This document shows, one piece after another, positions 37,668 through 49,854 of a stretch of 64,000 nt of DNA. Within the stretch, counting starts at the first letter, position 1, and the number at the start of each line of letters is the position of its first letter. The notes beneath the pieces are model-generated. The model searched no databases. It was given only the letters and a program-made list of their open reading frames with translations, and had not been told where the DNA came from. The position numbers and the translations under genes were made by a program. Source of the stretch: Cymodocea nodosa (taxonomy: Eukaryota; Streptophyta; Magnoliopsida; Alismatales; Cymodoceaceae); the NCBI GenBank assembly GCA_036874045.1, contig CM072345.1:8457501-8521500 (forward strand), in the 5' to 3' direction.

Positions 37668-40600
37668 TCATGCCCTTGCATATTCCTCTTCAAATTGTAC
37701 ACCAAGTTCCTCATAAACTTTCATACAGCTCTCAGAGAATCTTTTCATCGCTTCAAAGGTTTCTTGTAAAGTCCTTTGAAGACCACTTACCTCAGTAGCT
37801 TGGTTCAGATGGATAATTTCACCGGCACAAGGGATACCACTTTGGCTAGCAACGATGGCTAGCCTTCTATTCAGTGCTTCCATTGCCTTGTGGATCTTCT
37901 GATCGTCCTTTTCTAGGGCTTTTAAGTGCCTATCCATTTCTCGATTTGTCAACATTCTACGATGGCTATCCTCATAACGCCGCTGCCAAACTTGCAGAAT
38001 GCCTGAGGTGAATGACCACATAGATTTGACAACCTCCCTCTCTGAGATTTTATCTATGATTTGTGACCAATGGTGGCAAATCACAAAAACTGGAGGGGCG
38101 CCAAGTCTTCCAGGAGAGAAAGGAGCAATTCCATCAGTTGTTTCTTCTGTCTCCTCTGGCAGACATTTCATAAGCCAGCCATTTAAGGTTCTTACATAGC
38201 ATTTCTGGGCATCAAACCAACTAAAAAAAATATTTATCCAATTCAAAAGCTCCAACCCTAAATGCATTGTAGCATCCATATGTGCATCAGGAATATTTCC
38301 AGCAAATGCAGACACAACAGCATCCAAACTTTTTGATTCGATTACAGCATGGCACTGATTCCTGTGACATTCTGACATTACTTTCCACATTTTTATTAAC
38401 CTGCAAAGAATAATATAAGTATCATAAATCTGGATTTGACTTGAGGTATAGACCAACACGAGTGCAGATATTTCAGGATTAGGATAAATATCAAAGGTAC
38501 CATTCGAGGAGTCAAATTGCTTGAATCAGGTTTTTGCTATCTCTACTGAGCATAATGTTTCATGAAAAATTCTATACAGACAGGTTGCCCGGAAGGGGAA
38601 ATCAATAACAAGATCAATTGCTTCATATAAATACAGCAGTTTCTTGAATAATTTGAAAGAAATTGCATTAAACAAGTTCCATTGAATTTACATTCTTACT
38701 TCTAAAACTATAGCCAAACACACTAAAGCATCTAACAATCAACTGTTAGTCTGCCATTGTAACAGCATAATAAATAGCATATTAATCTACAATCACAAGA
38801 TGAAGAAAGGTGTACCATCTCATAGATAAGCCGATGAGAAATATTTGGCATAAAAACAAGGCTCCAGTGCACCACATGTCAAAATAAAGAGGGCCAAGAG
38901 CAAGTCACGTACATAATTTCAAACTGAAAAGTCTCAAATAAAGTAAGTCTCTTCACTTAAAGACTACCATCACTTCATATATAATTGCTCCAACGTTTGG
39001 AACCAAAGGGGTTTCCCCATTACACAGAAAAATTGAACATACACGTAGGCATTCTAGAGTGACAAAGGATAGGGTACCAAGATAAGATTGCCCTTCATTG
39101 CTTGATAAATTCAACATAAAGAAGCCACTGGTGATAAATTTTAATGAACACTCTATTTAAATAATGAAATTTGAGTAGGATTTAGAGATTTATTAAGTAA
39201 ATTAGAATATGCTTAAAAGCTAATATATTAAAGGCTTAATTCAGTCAAAATCTTCTAAAGTGATGACTCATGGACTTTACTACCGTTTCTTGGTTTATTC
39301 ACCAGCAAAACAAAAAATAGCTATGGTGACAAATATATTTATAAACTAAAGAAATAGGCTCTTTTTGAAATATGGAAAGATAGTGGCAGCTTTTACCGAG
39401 GATATTTTATTCTGCTACACAAAGTTAAATGTATAGTGTATCTTTCAGATATTAGTTGACGAATTGGTCGAAATAGGAACTTGAAAGTGATGATAAATTA
39501 ATTGCTGATGTTACCCTTTGGTTAGTGAAAACTTCATACAAGTCCGCAGTACCTTACATTTAATACACATGCTTATATAATAATATGCAATTGCTTGATG
39601 TGCAGAAAGGAATAGTAAACATACCCTTGAATTAATTCGTAGAGCTGAGGCCAGAGCTCTTCATCCCTCAGTTTACCTATCCTATTTGATATTGAGTCAA
39701 CAACTTCAATTGCTATTCTAATTTTTGAAGACAACTTCATAACAAGTCCTCGAGTCAAATCTATTTTGTGATTCTCTGCACCCTTGCCACTCAATCGCAT
39801 CAACCGCTTAGACTTTCTATCATAGTGCAGCCTCATCGTTTCCTCAGCCTAGAACATATGTCTTAATTACATTTTAGTATGCAATAATAATAAAACAGAC
39901 AAAAGGATAATGACAATTGTACAGAAGCAACAGACATTGAAAGATGATATGTTTGAAGTCTTGAAGATGGCTTTGTAATGACTGTAATGAGCAGTCCTAC
40001 AGTTGATCTTTTCTTGCAAGATACATGAAACCCTATCAACTTATACTTGTAAATTTGGAAGGCCAAATCTATTTATATGTATCTAATGGCAAAAAAAGTA
40101 ACAGACTAGATATCAAAATAACAGGGCATGATAAAATTTATAATGTAAAACTATATTGCTGAAACAATTATAAATTCATTAAGACAAAAACTTGAGTGTA
40201 AACTACATGGAGGAGAAAAAAATGAGGAATCGACACTAAGGTTGAAATAAAAAATCAGGTAAAGAAGCAAAGATATGTGAGAGAAAAAAATGAGGAATCG
40301 ACACTAAGGCTATAAACTAGCAGCATAGGAAAATTAAAACAGGATGTAAGAGAATCAAGTTTTCGAGAAATGCAAATTAAGATACTTAAACATATGCAGG
40401 ATTCTATGATTTTTTATAACTTTCTCGTCCATCAACTGAAAGCTTGGCTTTTAAAAATTGATGCTTGAATCAATGTATTGCATTTTTATGTTATCAAATT
40501 TCAGGGCTTATCATTTTAATTCACTCATTTCTTAAATACTGCCTTGGCTCATTTGAATTTAGGAGATCAAAAATGACGAAACACCAACATGTTCCAGTAA

Positions 40601-42874
40601 TTATTCTAGATTCAGAATAAATTGACAATAATAATAACCTGACATGAAAAACAAGATATGCATGGTTTCTTTGAGCCATTTCATAAACCAGTCAATAAAG
40701 GTTGTCACATCACTCTTCTATTGGTCCAATAGTTTTTGTCTAATGATGGAATTTTTGCCTGAAAATAAACCCATAAACTAAACTAATATTTACCACTGGT
40801 GCGCTTGTTTTTCTCTGAAATTTACAATACCAGAGTGGTCGTTTTTGCAGCAATTCTTGATGCTTAGTTCACTTAAATATCGATCAATAGAGCATCATCA
40901 TGTCATTAAAATAAAAGAAGTATTAAAAACTATGACAACCATGAGAAAATAATACCTTGACTTCTTCAAGGAGCTTCTTCTCCCAAATGTACAGCTTTTG
41001 CAATGTGGAAGAATGACTCCCAGACTTCACTCCTTTCTCGTCATCAAAATCCAAATGCAGCAAACTGGCACTGTCAGGATGGTTGCTGGTATTGGATGTG
41101 GAAATCAGTGAAGTGGCTGTTGTTGTAAGGGAAGAAATAATTGCATGCCATGTTTTTGTTGGCGCAATTGCTACGGACAATTAGTTGTGTAAGTAAAATC
41201 TTTTTAAGGTCAAATGACCTAATTTAACTCAAAATCATACGAAAAAGAGTGAAAAATCAACTACAAGTATTTTCCTTTCTCTGTTAAGGTAAAGTGTTCA
41301 AATTGATAAACAATTTACAAAGTACGTGTAAGGTCCTAATGCTCAAATAACATATTATATTTAATTGAAAATCATATGAAAACGAGTGAACACATTATAA
41401 GGTCCACAATCTGTACATCTTACTCGGTGTAGAATATATCCAATAAGATATACCTTTACTTGGTGATTTACATAAAAAAAAGACAAGTTGAATTTTGAAT
41501 AATTGATATACCTTCGTACTTCCTCCTGTGATATGGGAGCTTTTCCACTTCAAGCATCTTGGACATCTCTTCACAAGATGCAGAAGCCCTGTCAAACTGT
41601 GCCCTGATTTCATGCACCGCGTCTGGAACCGACCTCGACCCTGGGACAGCCTTCCTCCACAACCCACCCTCCGACTGCCGCTGCAGGACTTCATCAGCCA
41701 CAGCATTCTTTTCTGTGAGATGCACCTTACCCTCTCCGGTGCCACTGCTTCTAGCCTGATAATCCATCTCCTCTCCAACACTCCTCCCACCCTCCTCCAC
41801 TGCCACACTTTCACCGGTGGAACGCAAATCGCTGCCTTTGGTAGCAGAAGTGGAGGCGCCAGCCGCATATTTCTCGTCGCCATAGGCTTCGTTGATGACT
41901 TCCTGTTCCTCATCCTCCAGATCAGGAACCCCTTCTTCCTCTCCCAGATCCCTAGAGCTTAGGCTAGGCGTGTATGTCTGCCGATAATTCTCGTACGTTT
42001 CGAAGGGGTTCAAAAAGTCCCAACTCGAAGTGCTCGGTGGCGAGGGAGGCTGTGGTGGTGGAGTCCGTGACGATGGAGAAGTTGCAGCTGGAGGTGGTGG
42101 TGACATAGTTGGGGGCTGAGAAGACCCAAACAATCCATCTCCCGTGGCACCATAACTGGGTGGATAAGGATGAGAGTAAACATATGGATAGCCACTACCA
42201 CCACCGTAGTAATTCTGATTCTGGTTGAAATAGGGGTCAGCGTGGTGGTAAGGATAAGACAACCCTGGCGGCACTGCCGTAGGATCACCACCGCCAACTT
42301 GCACAGGATTGACGTCGGTGCTGAAAACGCGCTGCTCATAAGTGGCGGCGGACGCTGGAGGCCCCTTCCGAACAAAGTTGAAGTACGTTTTAGTAGTGGC
42401 GGTAACGCCCTCGTGGACGATGTCAAGATTGTGATGCAAAGGAGAGGAATGTTCCGAATATCGTAATGACCCGTCGTCGTCATCCTCATCCCCCGATGAA
42501 CGGAACTGCAGATGCGAGCTAGAGTTCGAGTGCCAGAGCCGATGCCCTGTCTCCGGAGCAACCGCAGTACCGGAATCAGGAATAGCAGCAGGACGCGGGG
42601 AAGGGGGAGGGAGATGGTAGATGAGGGAGTGCGGGGGGAGGGGGTCACCCTTCCGCTGGGGTGGAAGCGTGAGCACGGGGGAGGGCGGGGTGACGTCAGT
42701 GACGAGGAAGAAGCGGTGGAGCGAAAGGCCGATGGAGCGTAAGGAGCGGACGTAAGAGGCATGCGCATCGGCAAGGGCGTATCTGTGCTCGATTGCTTCT
42801 GCGAGGTATCGCAAGCGGTGACGGCAGAGCGCCACCGCCTCCAGGTCGTCCAGCTTGGACCCGGCACATCCCAT
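37668..42874 (-). CDS. DUF630/DUF632 protein (NRG2 / ROLLING AND ERECT LEAF 2-like)
   Basis: Four exons on the minus strand: 42874-41512, 41170-40956, 39848-39625, 38400-37668 (2535 nt, 844 aa; phases 1, 0 and 2 agree across the joins). The N-terminus MGCAGSKLDDLEAV gives a classical N-myristoylation plus palmitoylation signal and the start of DUF630 (about 1-60). A long Pro/Ser/Tyr-rich and acidic middle follows, including SSWDFLNPFETYENY. DUF632 begins near residue 419 (EIRAQFDRASASCEEMSKML) and runs to about 740 with LYIWEKKLLEEVK and the WFIxWxxxQ-like helices; a coiled-coil tail ends in FEEEYARA. Arabidopsis NRG2 of this family takes part in nitrate signalling and rice REL2 in leaf shape; which role applies here is inference. 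The protein probably sits at the plasma membrane or shuttles to the nucleus. Confidence 0.88.
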
Positions 42875-43140
42875 GACGGCGGCAGGAGGCTACGACGGGG
42901 CTGCGAGTGTAGGACGAGGACGGAATGGTAGAGTCGAGCGTAGAGCGGCGGGAAAGGACAAACGGGGTTTTTGATTTTGATTTTTTTTCCTTGAAGATGA
43001 TATTTTTTAATCATTAATTTAAATTATTATTTATAATTTATAAACAATAAATTTTAAATTTAAATTCATGTAAAAATATTGTCGAACAAATGAAAAAATT
43101 CCGACACTGGGAAACTTTTCAGAGATGGAAAAATGAAATC

Positions 43141-43141
<1 letters not shown>

Positions 43142-43169
<28 letters not shown>
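43142..43169. repeat. (AG)n microsatellite
   Basis: About 13-14 uninterrupted AG units roughly 270 bp upstream of the DUF630/632 start codon. Confidence 0.9.
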
Positions 43170-43172
<3 letters not shown>

Positions 43173-44455
43173 AAGAAGTGAATGAATTCCAAGTAATTAT
43201 TTTGACGAACATCGTGTAAATTTATATTTTTATACTAAGATTTAAAATTTAATAACTTTCTTCTCCTATTCATCGAAAAAATAAAGGGTTGAGTACGATC
43301 CATACGCTGATATATCTGTGGTGCCGTTGAATTTATTCATTTATTTTTATAATTTTCTAGGCATTGATACTGTTTCAATTTTTTTTATCTTGTCTCTTTT
43401 AATTAGTTTTATTCTTAAATTTAGATGACCACGTGATCGAATGATCGATGATGTTGACGAACGATTAATTAACCAGCGCGTGCATGCTTCTCAATTATTT
43501 ATCAAGTTGTTGTTGTACTCAATTATGAATAAATAAATAATCAAACTTTTTGACTTGAGTGGATCAGCTACTTTGAAATGTGATAATATTGTGGCCCAAA
43601 GCCTGTCAACATTGGCACGTAAGTGATTGAAGAAGAAAGAACTTTAAATTTGACTTGCAATAAAAATAATCAAGGATAAATATAAAGCGAGAAAAAGCAG
43701 GAATGAAATGCATGAAATTCTATAGCTCGTGAACCACAACATACTTCCCTTTTCAATGAACAGTAAGCAGTTGGTAGGGATTAATAATGAATTGATTACG
43801 TCAACAAACCATGGGTATATTTAAATAATTAAACAGAAGAAAGATGGATTATTTAAATAACACAAAAATGACCCTAATGATGCGCGCCACCAAAAACCTT
43901 TCCAAGCGGCACCATCATTTTTGTTAATTTTTTTTTAAAAAAATATAAATAAATATATAATTAGTTAATCTTATATGGTATAATCCACTATGTATTAAAT
44001 TTTTGTATTAATCTGAATTATATAAGTATATATTATTATAAATTTACTTTAAAAATTTTCTGTTAAATTTTCATGCAAGTGGTTTCTTACATGCATTTAG
44101 TATAAAATTATCATGAATTCCATATGATAGATTTCTCCGTGGAATCAAATTAACGCGTTGAAATAATAACCTTACATGACTAATTCAAAATAAAATATAT
44201 ATTAATATAGAAATAGAACTCATTGTGTATAATCTATTAATTTTGAATTAAATATTCACATTTCAATATTACAGTAACAAGACCACAACGAATCCATCTA
44301 TATACCCGAAAAAGGAAAAACACTTGATATAAACAACAAGTGGATAAAAAGACTACTTAAGCGATCATAAACAGTTTTAAAATAATAATTCTATATAAAT
44401 TAATTTAAAATAAAGCATGCATCGATATATACATAAAAATAGATGTCCCCACGCA

Positions 44456-44723
44456 GTTGGATCTTAACGGGTGGCATTTTAATTATAATATTGCGATGAC
44501 CGATGCGATATTTCCATCAAAATGTCCATGTCAGTTAGAGCTTTGTCTCCACTAATTTTCTTCGTCTCAGCCAATTAATCGAGTTGGAAGAAAGCAAGCA
44601 AGCCACATATATAATTGCGTCACGCATCCAACCACCGCCATCTTAATTTAAGAGATGAGCGATGGAAATATCGCGTCGATCATCGCAATATTATAATTAA
44701 AATGCCAACCGCTAAGATCCAAC
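44456..44723. repeat. near-perfect inverted repeat, 63-bp arms, 142-bp loop
   Basis: The left arm 44456-44518 and the reverse complement of the right arm 44661-44723 match at all but about four of 63 positions, with no gaps. Both begin GTTGGATCTTA and end GATATTTCCATC. RNA from either strand would fold into a long hairpin. No coding capacity and no transposase is seen. It could be a foldback/MITE element or a young MIRNA or hairpin-siRNA locus. Confidence 0.8.
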
Positions 44724-45329
44724 AAGATCGCATGCATGGGTACGTATTAGGGAATTTACCTTTATTCGATCATTTATAATTCTTAAACATTTTTATTAAG
44801 GGATTAAGTAATAAATGGGCGAGGATAAAATAAAATGTCTTTGCCTTCAGATAACTCCTGCCATGGCCACAGATCCTCGTAAATGTTCATGCTATATATA
44901 TATATATATATATATATATGTTCCTGGTTACGCTAGCCGTGTGTGGAAGATGAGTTTTGGGAGAAGATAACGAGGACAATTGTTGATAAAAAATCCTTGC
45001 AAAACTTTAGTCAAATGAAACTTTACTCAAAATGAGTTTTGAAATGGTGATCCCGTTTCCTTATAATGTCCTCATCTAGTGTTCTAGTCAAATGAAATTG
45101 TCCTAGCAAAATTTGAATTTCCTTGTAGTAAGCTGCTTCCTCCCCTTCCCCTCACATTAATATTCCACCACCCTCCTCCATCCAAGTGTCCATACAAATG
45201 ATAGCAAGGAGAATTAACTCTCTTCTCCTCTACCTCCTACATCCCAATCAATGGACTTATATTCTATGGATTTCTTAGATCCAGAAAACAAATTCTCATT
45301 AATAATAACAACCCACCACAAAATCTCAT

Positions 45330-45530
45330 CATGTGTGATCCAAATTATATAAATATTTAGTTAAATTACTTTTCATAATTACTAACCAAGTGGTTTTGGG
45401 TCTTCTTGTACTTCTTTTAAGTTTTTCTACAATAATTAATTTTTCAGTTTTAGTGGTGCATCCTTTAGCTCCTTAAGGACATGACTAAGTCCATTTTTAG
45501 TTATCTTATCATCAACTCATGTAGCTCATA
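45330..45530 (-). mobile_element. RTE-type LINE fragment, 3' end of ORF, decayed
   Basis: Minus-strand translation, with a frameshift, gives KDAPLKLK and then RSTRRPKTTW, which matches the DAPVRR..RGRPKKTW region at the C-terminus of plant RTE-clade LINE polyproteins. It abuts the gypsy relic at about 45530. Confidence 0.45.
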
Positions 45531-46630
45531 ATTTATTTTTAATAAAATTATTTTTTAATTTACGAATAACTAATAAGTTTTTCTTAGTAGTTGTGTAATT
45601 TACTTAAACATCATTTAGAGTTTTGCTAGTATAATAAATCACTTTAGGAGATTTTTCTATTTTCTTACTTAGCACAACTTTTACAACAAAATTAGATACA
45701 TCACATGTTAACTCAAATGAGTGACTCTAATTAAAAGCTTGTATTATAGGAGTTGTAATTAGACTAGTCTTAAGCTTAAAGAATGATTTCTTACAATTTC
45801 TATTTAAGTTAAATGACACATCCTTTAATAAATTGGTTAAATGTCTAGTTATCTTGCTAAAATCTTTGATAAATCTCATATAAAACTCTACATGTCCTAA
45901 AAAGAATCTAATATCTTTTATTATTTTGGATTCTAGTAAATTTGAAATAACTTCTATTTTGCTTTATCTGGCTCCAACCCTTTCATTCAAATGACATGTC
46001 CTAAAACTATTTCTTTCTTAACCATAAAATGACATTTTTCTCAATTCAAAACTAGATTTTTTTCTAAACAACGAACTAATACTAATTCTAAATTTTTCAA
46101 ACACACTTCAAATGAAACTTCATATACTATAAAATCATCTATAAATATTTCAAGAAAATCATTTTCCATTCTTGTGAAAATACCTTGCATGTACATTTGA
46201 AAAATAGTTGGTGCATTACATAACTCAAATGACATTCTATTAAAAGCATATGTATCATTAAGACAAGTGAAAGTTATTTTCTTTTAATCTTCTAATACTA
46301 TTGGAATTTGGTTATATCTTGAATACCTATATAGGAAACAAAAATACTCTTAGCATGCTAATTTTTCTAGCATTTGATCTATAAATGAAAAAGGAAAATA
46401 TTTTTTCTTAGTTACAGCATTTAGCTTCCTATAATTTATACATACTCTCTAGTTTATTTGAATTCTTGTGGGTATCAAGTCTTAACTTTCATTCCTAATT
46501 ACTGTTATCCTAGATTTCTTTGAAACTACATAGATTGGACTCACTCATGAACTATCAGAAATCAAATATATGATATCATTATCTAACCATTTCACTATTT
46601 CCTAACTATGTAACTTAATGGACTCAGCCA
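45531..46630 (-). mobile_element. Ty3/gypsy pol relic (RT to RNase H), broken
   Basis: On the minus strand, broken by stops and small frameshifts, the reverse transcriptase reads in order: SPIYVVSKKS, INYRKLNAVTKK, FIDQMLEKLA, ELCNAPTIFQ, then FIDDFIVYEVSF as the active-site block, and EKNLVLN. The RNase H start (YYTSKTLND) follows near 45620. The order and wording fit Athila/Tat-like Ty3/gypsy elements. The 5' side of the element is cut exactly where the tandem array begins at 46631. Dead copy. Confidence 0.8.
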
Positions 46631-47849
46631 ATCCTGTAAAATATAATAAAACAATTCACATATAAATACTACACAAGTGTACACAACATTTATTAATATT
46701 TAAAAAGGAAATTTTCAATCATTTAGAAATGATATTTAATTAACGTTAATTTATTTCAAATTATACATATTCTTTAATTAAGTCTCAAGTTTATGTAAAT
46801 GTAGCATAATGACCTAATTCTCTTCTAATAAGCTAAATAACATGTCATGTACTACTAATATTATGTATGTTTTCATTTTAAACATGTAGCACAATAGAGT
46901 TGTTGTCTAAGGGGAGGTGTACACGTGACAAATGTACATTGTTTAGAATGAAAAAATGTATAATATTAATGATTAATGAATGGTTAATTACATAGTATTT
47001 AACTTATCATATAATAATTAAGTCATTATATCACAATTATAAGATTGCATGTCTTAATTAAAGAATATACATAATTTCAAAGAATTAGTGATTAATTATC
47101 ATTTATAAATGAATTAAAAATTACTTCTTTCGCATATCAAGTGTTAAATGCTATATAAATATTTATTTTACTAAATTACAAAACTGAATGAATCTATTAA
47201 GTTAAGCTTAATTCAATGAGGTCGGTCCGTTGAGTTATAATTAAGTGAACGAAGTAAGTCCGTTGAGTTACACTAACTCTACAGATTAGTTATTTTCTAA
47301 TATTTGATTAAGAATAGTTATAGGAAATTTGAAGAAAATTACATTACATGAATCATGCCATATAAAATAGGTGTGTCCTAGTTTGACCCTAAAAAAATAG
47401 ATCGCCACACATTTTCTTGGAAAAAAAAAGATTTACAATAGTTATGATTTAAAAAAAGAAATATATATATATATGATAATACACGTCACACTTCTATATA
47501 AAAAGAATCAAACTATAACAATGACGAAAAAAGAAAAACATTGTCACACTTTTCTCAAAAATGAGATCGACTTACGATGATAATTTTTTAAAAAATGAAT
47601 GAACGTTATGATAGTAAAATGAAGATGAAAATGAATGAACATTATGATAATTAAAAAAAAAAGTCATTCGCCACACTTCTCATGTAAAATGAATTCAAAC
47701 TATGATAGTAATGAGTTGAAAATATACTTATTTTCTTGGAAAGACGCCACTGGAAATAATGAAAATGAATGAACGTTACTTGAGAAGATGAATGGTAAAC
47801 TTTTCACTAATATGTAATTATAAACTAAACTATCCAAAAAAAAAATTTA

Positions 47850-48345
47850 ATAATTTTTCTTAAACTTAATTGTATCACATATGCTCTAATTATATTACCT
47901 CATTTCCTATCACAAATTTGATCATATAATTCTATCTTTTATCCTTATTACCTCAATAACTTCGTCTTCTAACTTTTATACTTCATTCCCACACTTATCT
48001 GTTCTTATGTATCGTAATTTAAAACCACTGTCTTTAATTAATTTAGAATATTCTCCAATAAATTTAATTTCTTACAAACATGATGCGTGAATTTTCCATC
48101 TTATCATTATACTTACTAATTTCACTCTTATCAATCATGGTTCCTAAATTTCAAGTTGCTAACGTAACTTTAGTGTTTTGGATCAACTTATTTATCGACA
48201 CGGATCCATTAACGTGTGAAAATCCTCGTTTATTTTTATCTATATTCAAACATTGATGCAAATACTCTACTTTAAGAATACGCACCTAAGATGTACAACG
48301 TTTTTCTCGTATTTTCTTTTCATTATGCTCGAAGTCCAATATTTA
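47850..48345 (-). mobile_element. RTE LINE endonuclease fragment in U, unit 1
   Basis: Minus-strand reading gives SKLIKDSGFKLRYIRTDKCG followed by a broken LEDEVIEVIRIKDRII. This aligns with the endonuclease domain of RTE-type LINEs and with the better-preserved relic at 51430-52885, including their shared 5' flank. Confidence 0.6.
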
Positions 48346-48579
48346 AGTCTTATAAATAATTTAATTCTACCATATGTTAATCCTCCTTTATTTGAGTCTG
48401 AAATTAGCTACGATACTCTGCAGGTAGAGTTAAGTACTATATTACATAAAATATTTATATTTATAAAGTCTATTACAACATAAAATATATCATGTAATAA
48501 CATGAAGATTATTACAATTACTTTACGTAAAATACAGATAAAAGATAATGCACTAATCAGACATCATCATCCTTTATTC

Positions 48580-48930
48580 AAAAATGTTTAAAAAGCGCCG
48601 GCTGAGAGACGCCAAACACAAAAGGCAACTTAATTGAAAAACCGTCGAAGAAAACGTCAAATCAAATGCATAGGGGAATGACTAGATTGCTTACACGGAG
48701 AACATTGAAACCATTGGAGGATAAATCTAATTTTTCACAAATGCATTAAATAAAAGCCGAAGATCGAGTACAAGTTGATTTCTCCTCCGTCCCAGGACTA
48801 GAATCGCAGAACCCACATTGGGAAAAATAATTGTACAAAGCCAAACACACCTACCAATCGACGGTAACGAAATGCGCCCACGATGAACCAGCCGACCAAC
48901 CCACGTGAACGGAATAAATCGGGTCGGTCG
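48580..48930. other. GC-richer, exon-like island in U, unit 1
   Basis: About 350 bp with near-balanced base composition inside otherwise AT-rich DNA. The minus strand has a short frame rich in hydrophobic residues that ends at a TAG near 48801. It resembles a last exon plus 3' UTR, but I recognise no protein. The island recurs in units 2 and 3. Confidence 0.3.
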
Positions 48931-49677
48931 TGAACCGAAATAGGTTAATATTAGTTAAGGACTAGAAAGTTATAGGTGTATATCAAATATTAAAATTATA
49001 TTATAGACTTTAAAAGTGTGTTTGATAACATTTGTTTTGAAAGTAGACTTTTTTGAGAATGAAATTGTAATTGTAAATTAAAAGAATATTTAAAAAAAGA
49101 AATCAAAAGTGATATTTTATAAAATGAGTAGTATTATTTTTCTTTTCAAATTTATCTTAGGGGTGAAGCGTTTTACAAGTATAAATGAATATGCTATTTG
49201 TACATATAATGAGTATTTATTATTAATTTAATAATTAACATAATACGTAATAATGAAGTTTATAATATGTAAGCATAATACATAATATCGATAACTTTTA
49301 TGATACGTATGATTAATAATACATGTTATTTTGGTTCATATGTAATATATTTTAATGTACATTATATTATATAATTAATGATTAAATCTTATAATTTAGT
49401 GAATAAAATTTTATTTTTAATGATGACAAAAAATACATAAATAATTTTTTTTTTTTTGAGTATGATCGACGTTTCACGCAAAAATCAATCAATCCTTTCC
49501 GTCACGAGCAATCATTCGCACCTTCTTCTCTTCTTGGTCTACGTTAATATTTGCAGGTGTCACATGTACTTAAAAAATACTCAATACTTCAACATGATGC
49601 ATTAAAATATAACACAACCAATCTGTCCAGCCACAATTAGAAAGGATTCGCGTAGCCACCTTCCTTTCTTTACCCTG

Positions 49678-49690
49678 CACGTGCCTATAA
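49678..49690 (+). promoter_or_regulatory. G-box next to TATA box, first GNAT gene
   Basis: CACGTG at 49678-49683 is followed after two bases by TATAA at 49686-49690, about 165 bp before the start codon. The overlap-like spacing suggests that a bHLH or bZIP factor at the G-box could affect TBP access. This segment is absent upstream of the third gene. Confidence 0.45.
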
Positions 49691-49854
49691 GGAAAATGCA
49701 AGCTACCGTAAAGCATCTTCGTCCTCGTCCCTCTGGATCAAGCCTATCAGCCTATCACCACGATGCAGAATACCTATCAAACACACCTTAAGATTATAAC
49801 CCTTTTTAGATACGATTCGTAAAGCCACCCACCGGCACCGTCAAGCCTATCGCC

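Larger units (their letters stand above)
42875..45329. other. intergenic; promoter side of the DUF630/632 gene, then AT-rich DNA
   Basis: 42875-42970 is a GC-rich leader region. A (AG)n run at 43142-43169 follows. Beyond it the DNA is AT-rich and gene-free, with the inverted repeat at 44456-44723 and a TA microsatellite at 44893-44919. Confidence 0.5.

Noticed and set aside
3306-42874. A co-functional gene cluster of LOG, NAC, fucosyltransferase and GNAT genes
   Set aside because: The genes belong to unrelated pathways, have separate promoters and long spacers, and show no shared regulatory pattern.
42010-43014. 334-codon minus-strand frame overlapping DUF630/632 exon 1
   Set aside because: Out-of-frame shadow; the overlapping frame starting at 42874 has the MGCAGSKLDD myristoylation and DUF630 signature.
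48253-48483. 76-codon frame in each U copy (also 54596, 60939)
   Set aside because: AT-rich, overlaps an antisense LINE relic, no protein similarity; preserved only because the units are nearly identical.
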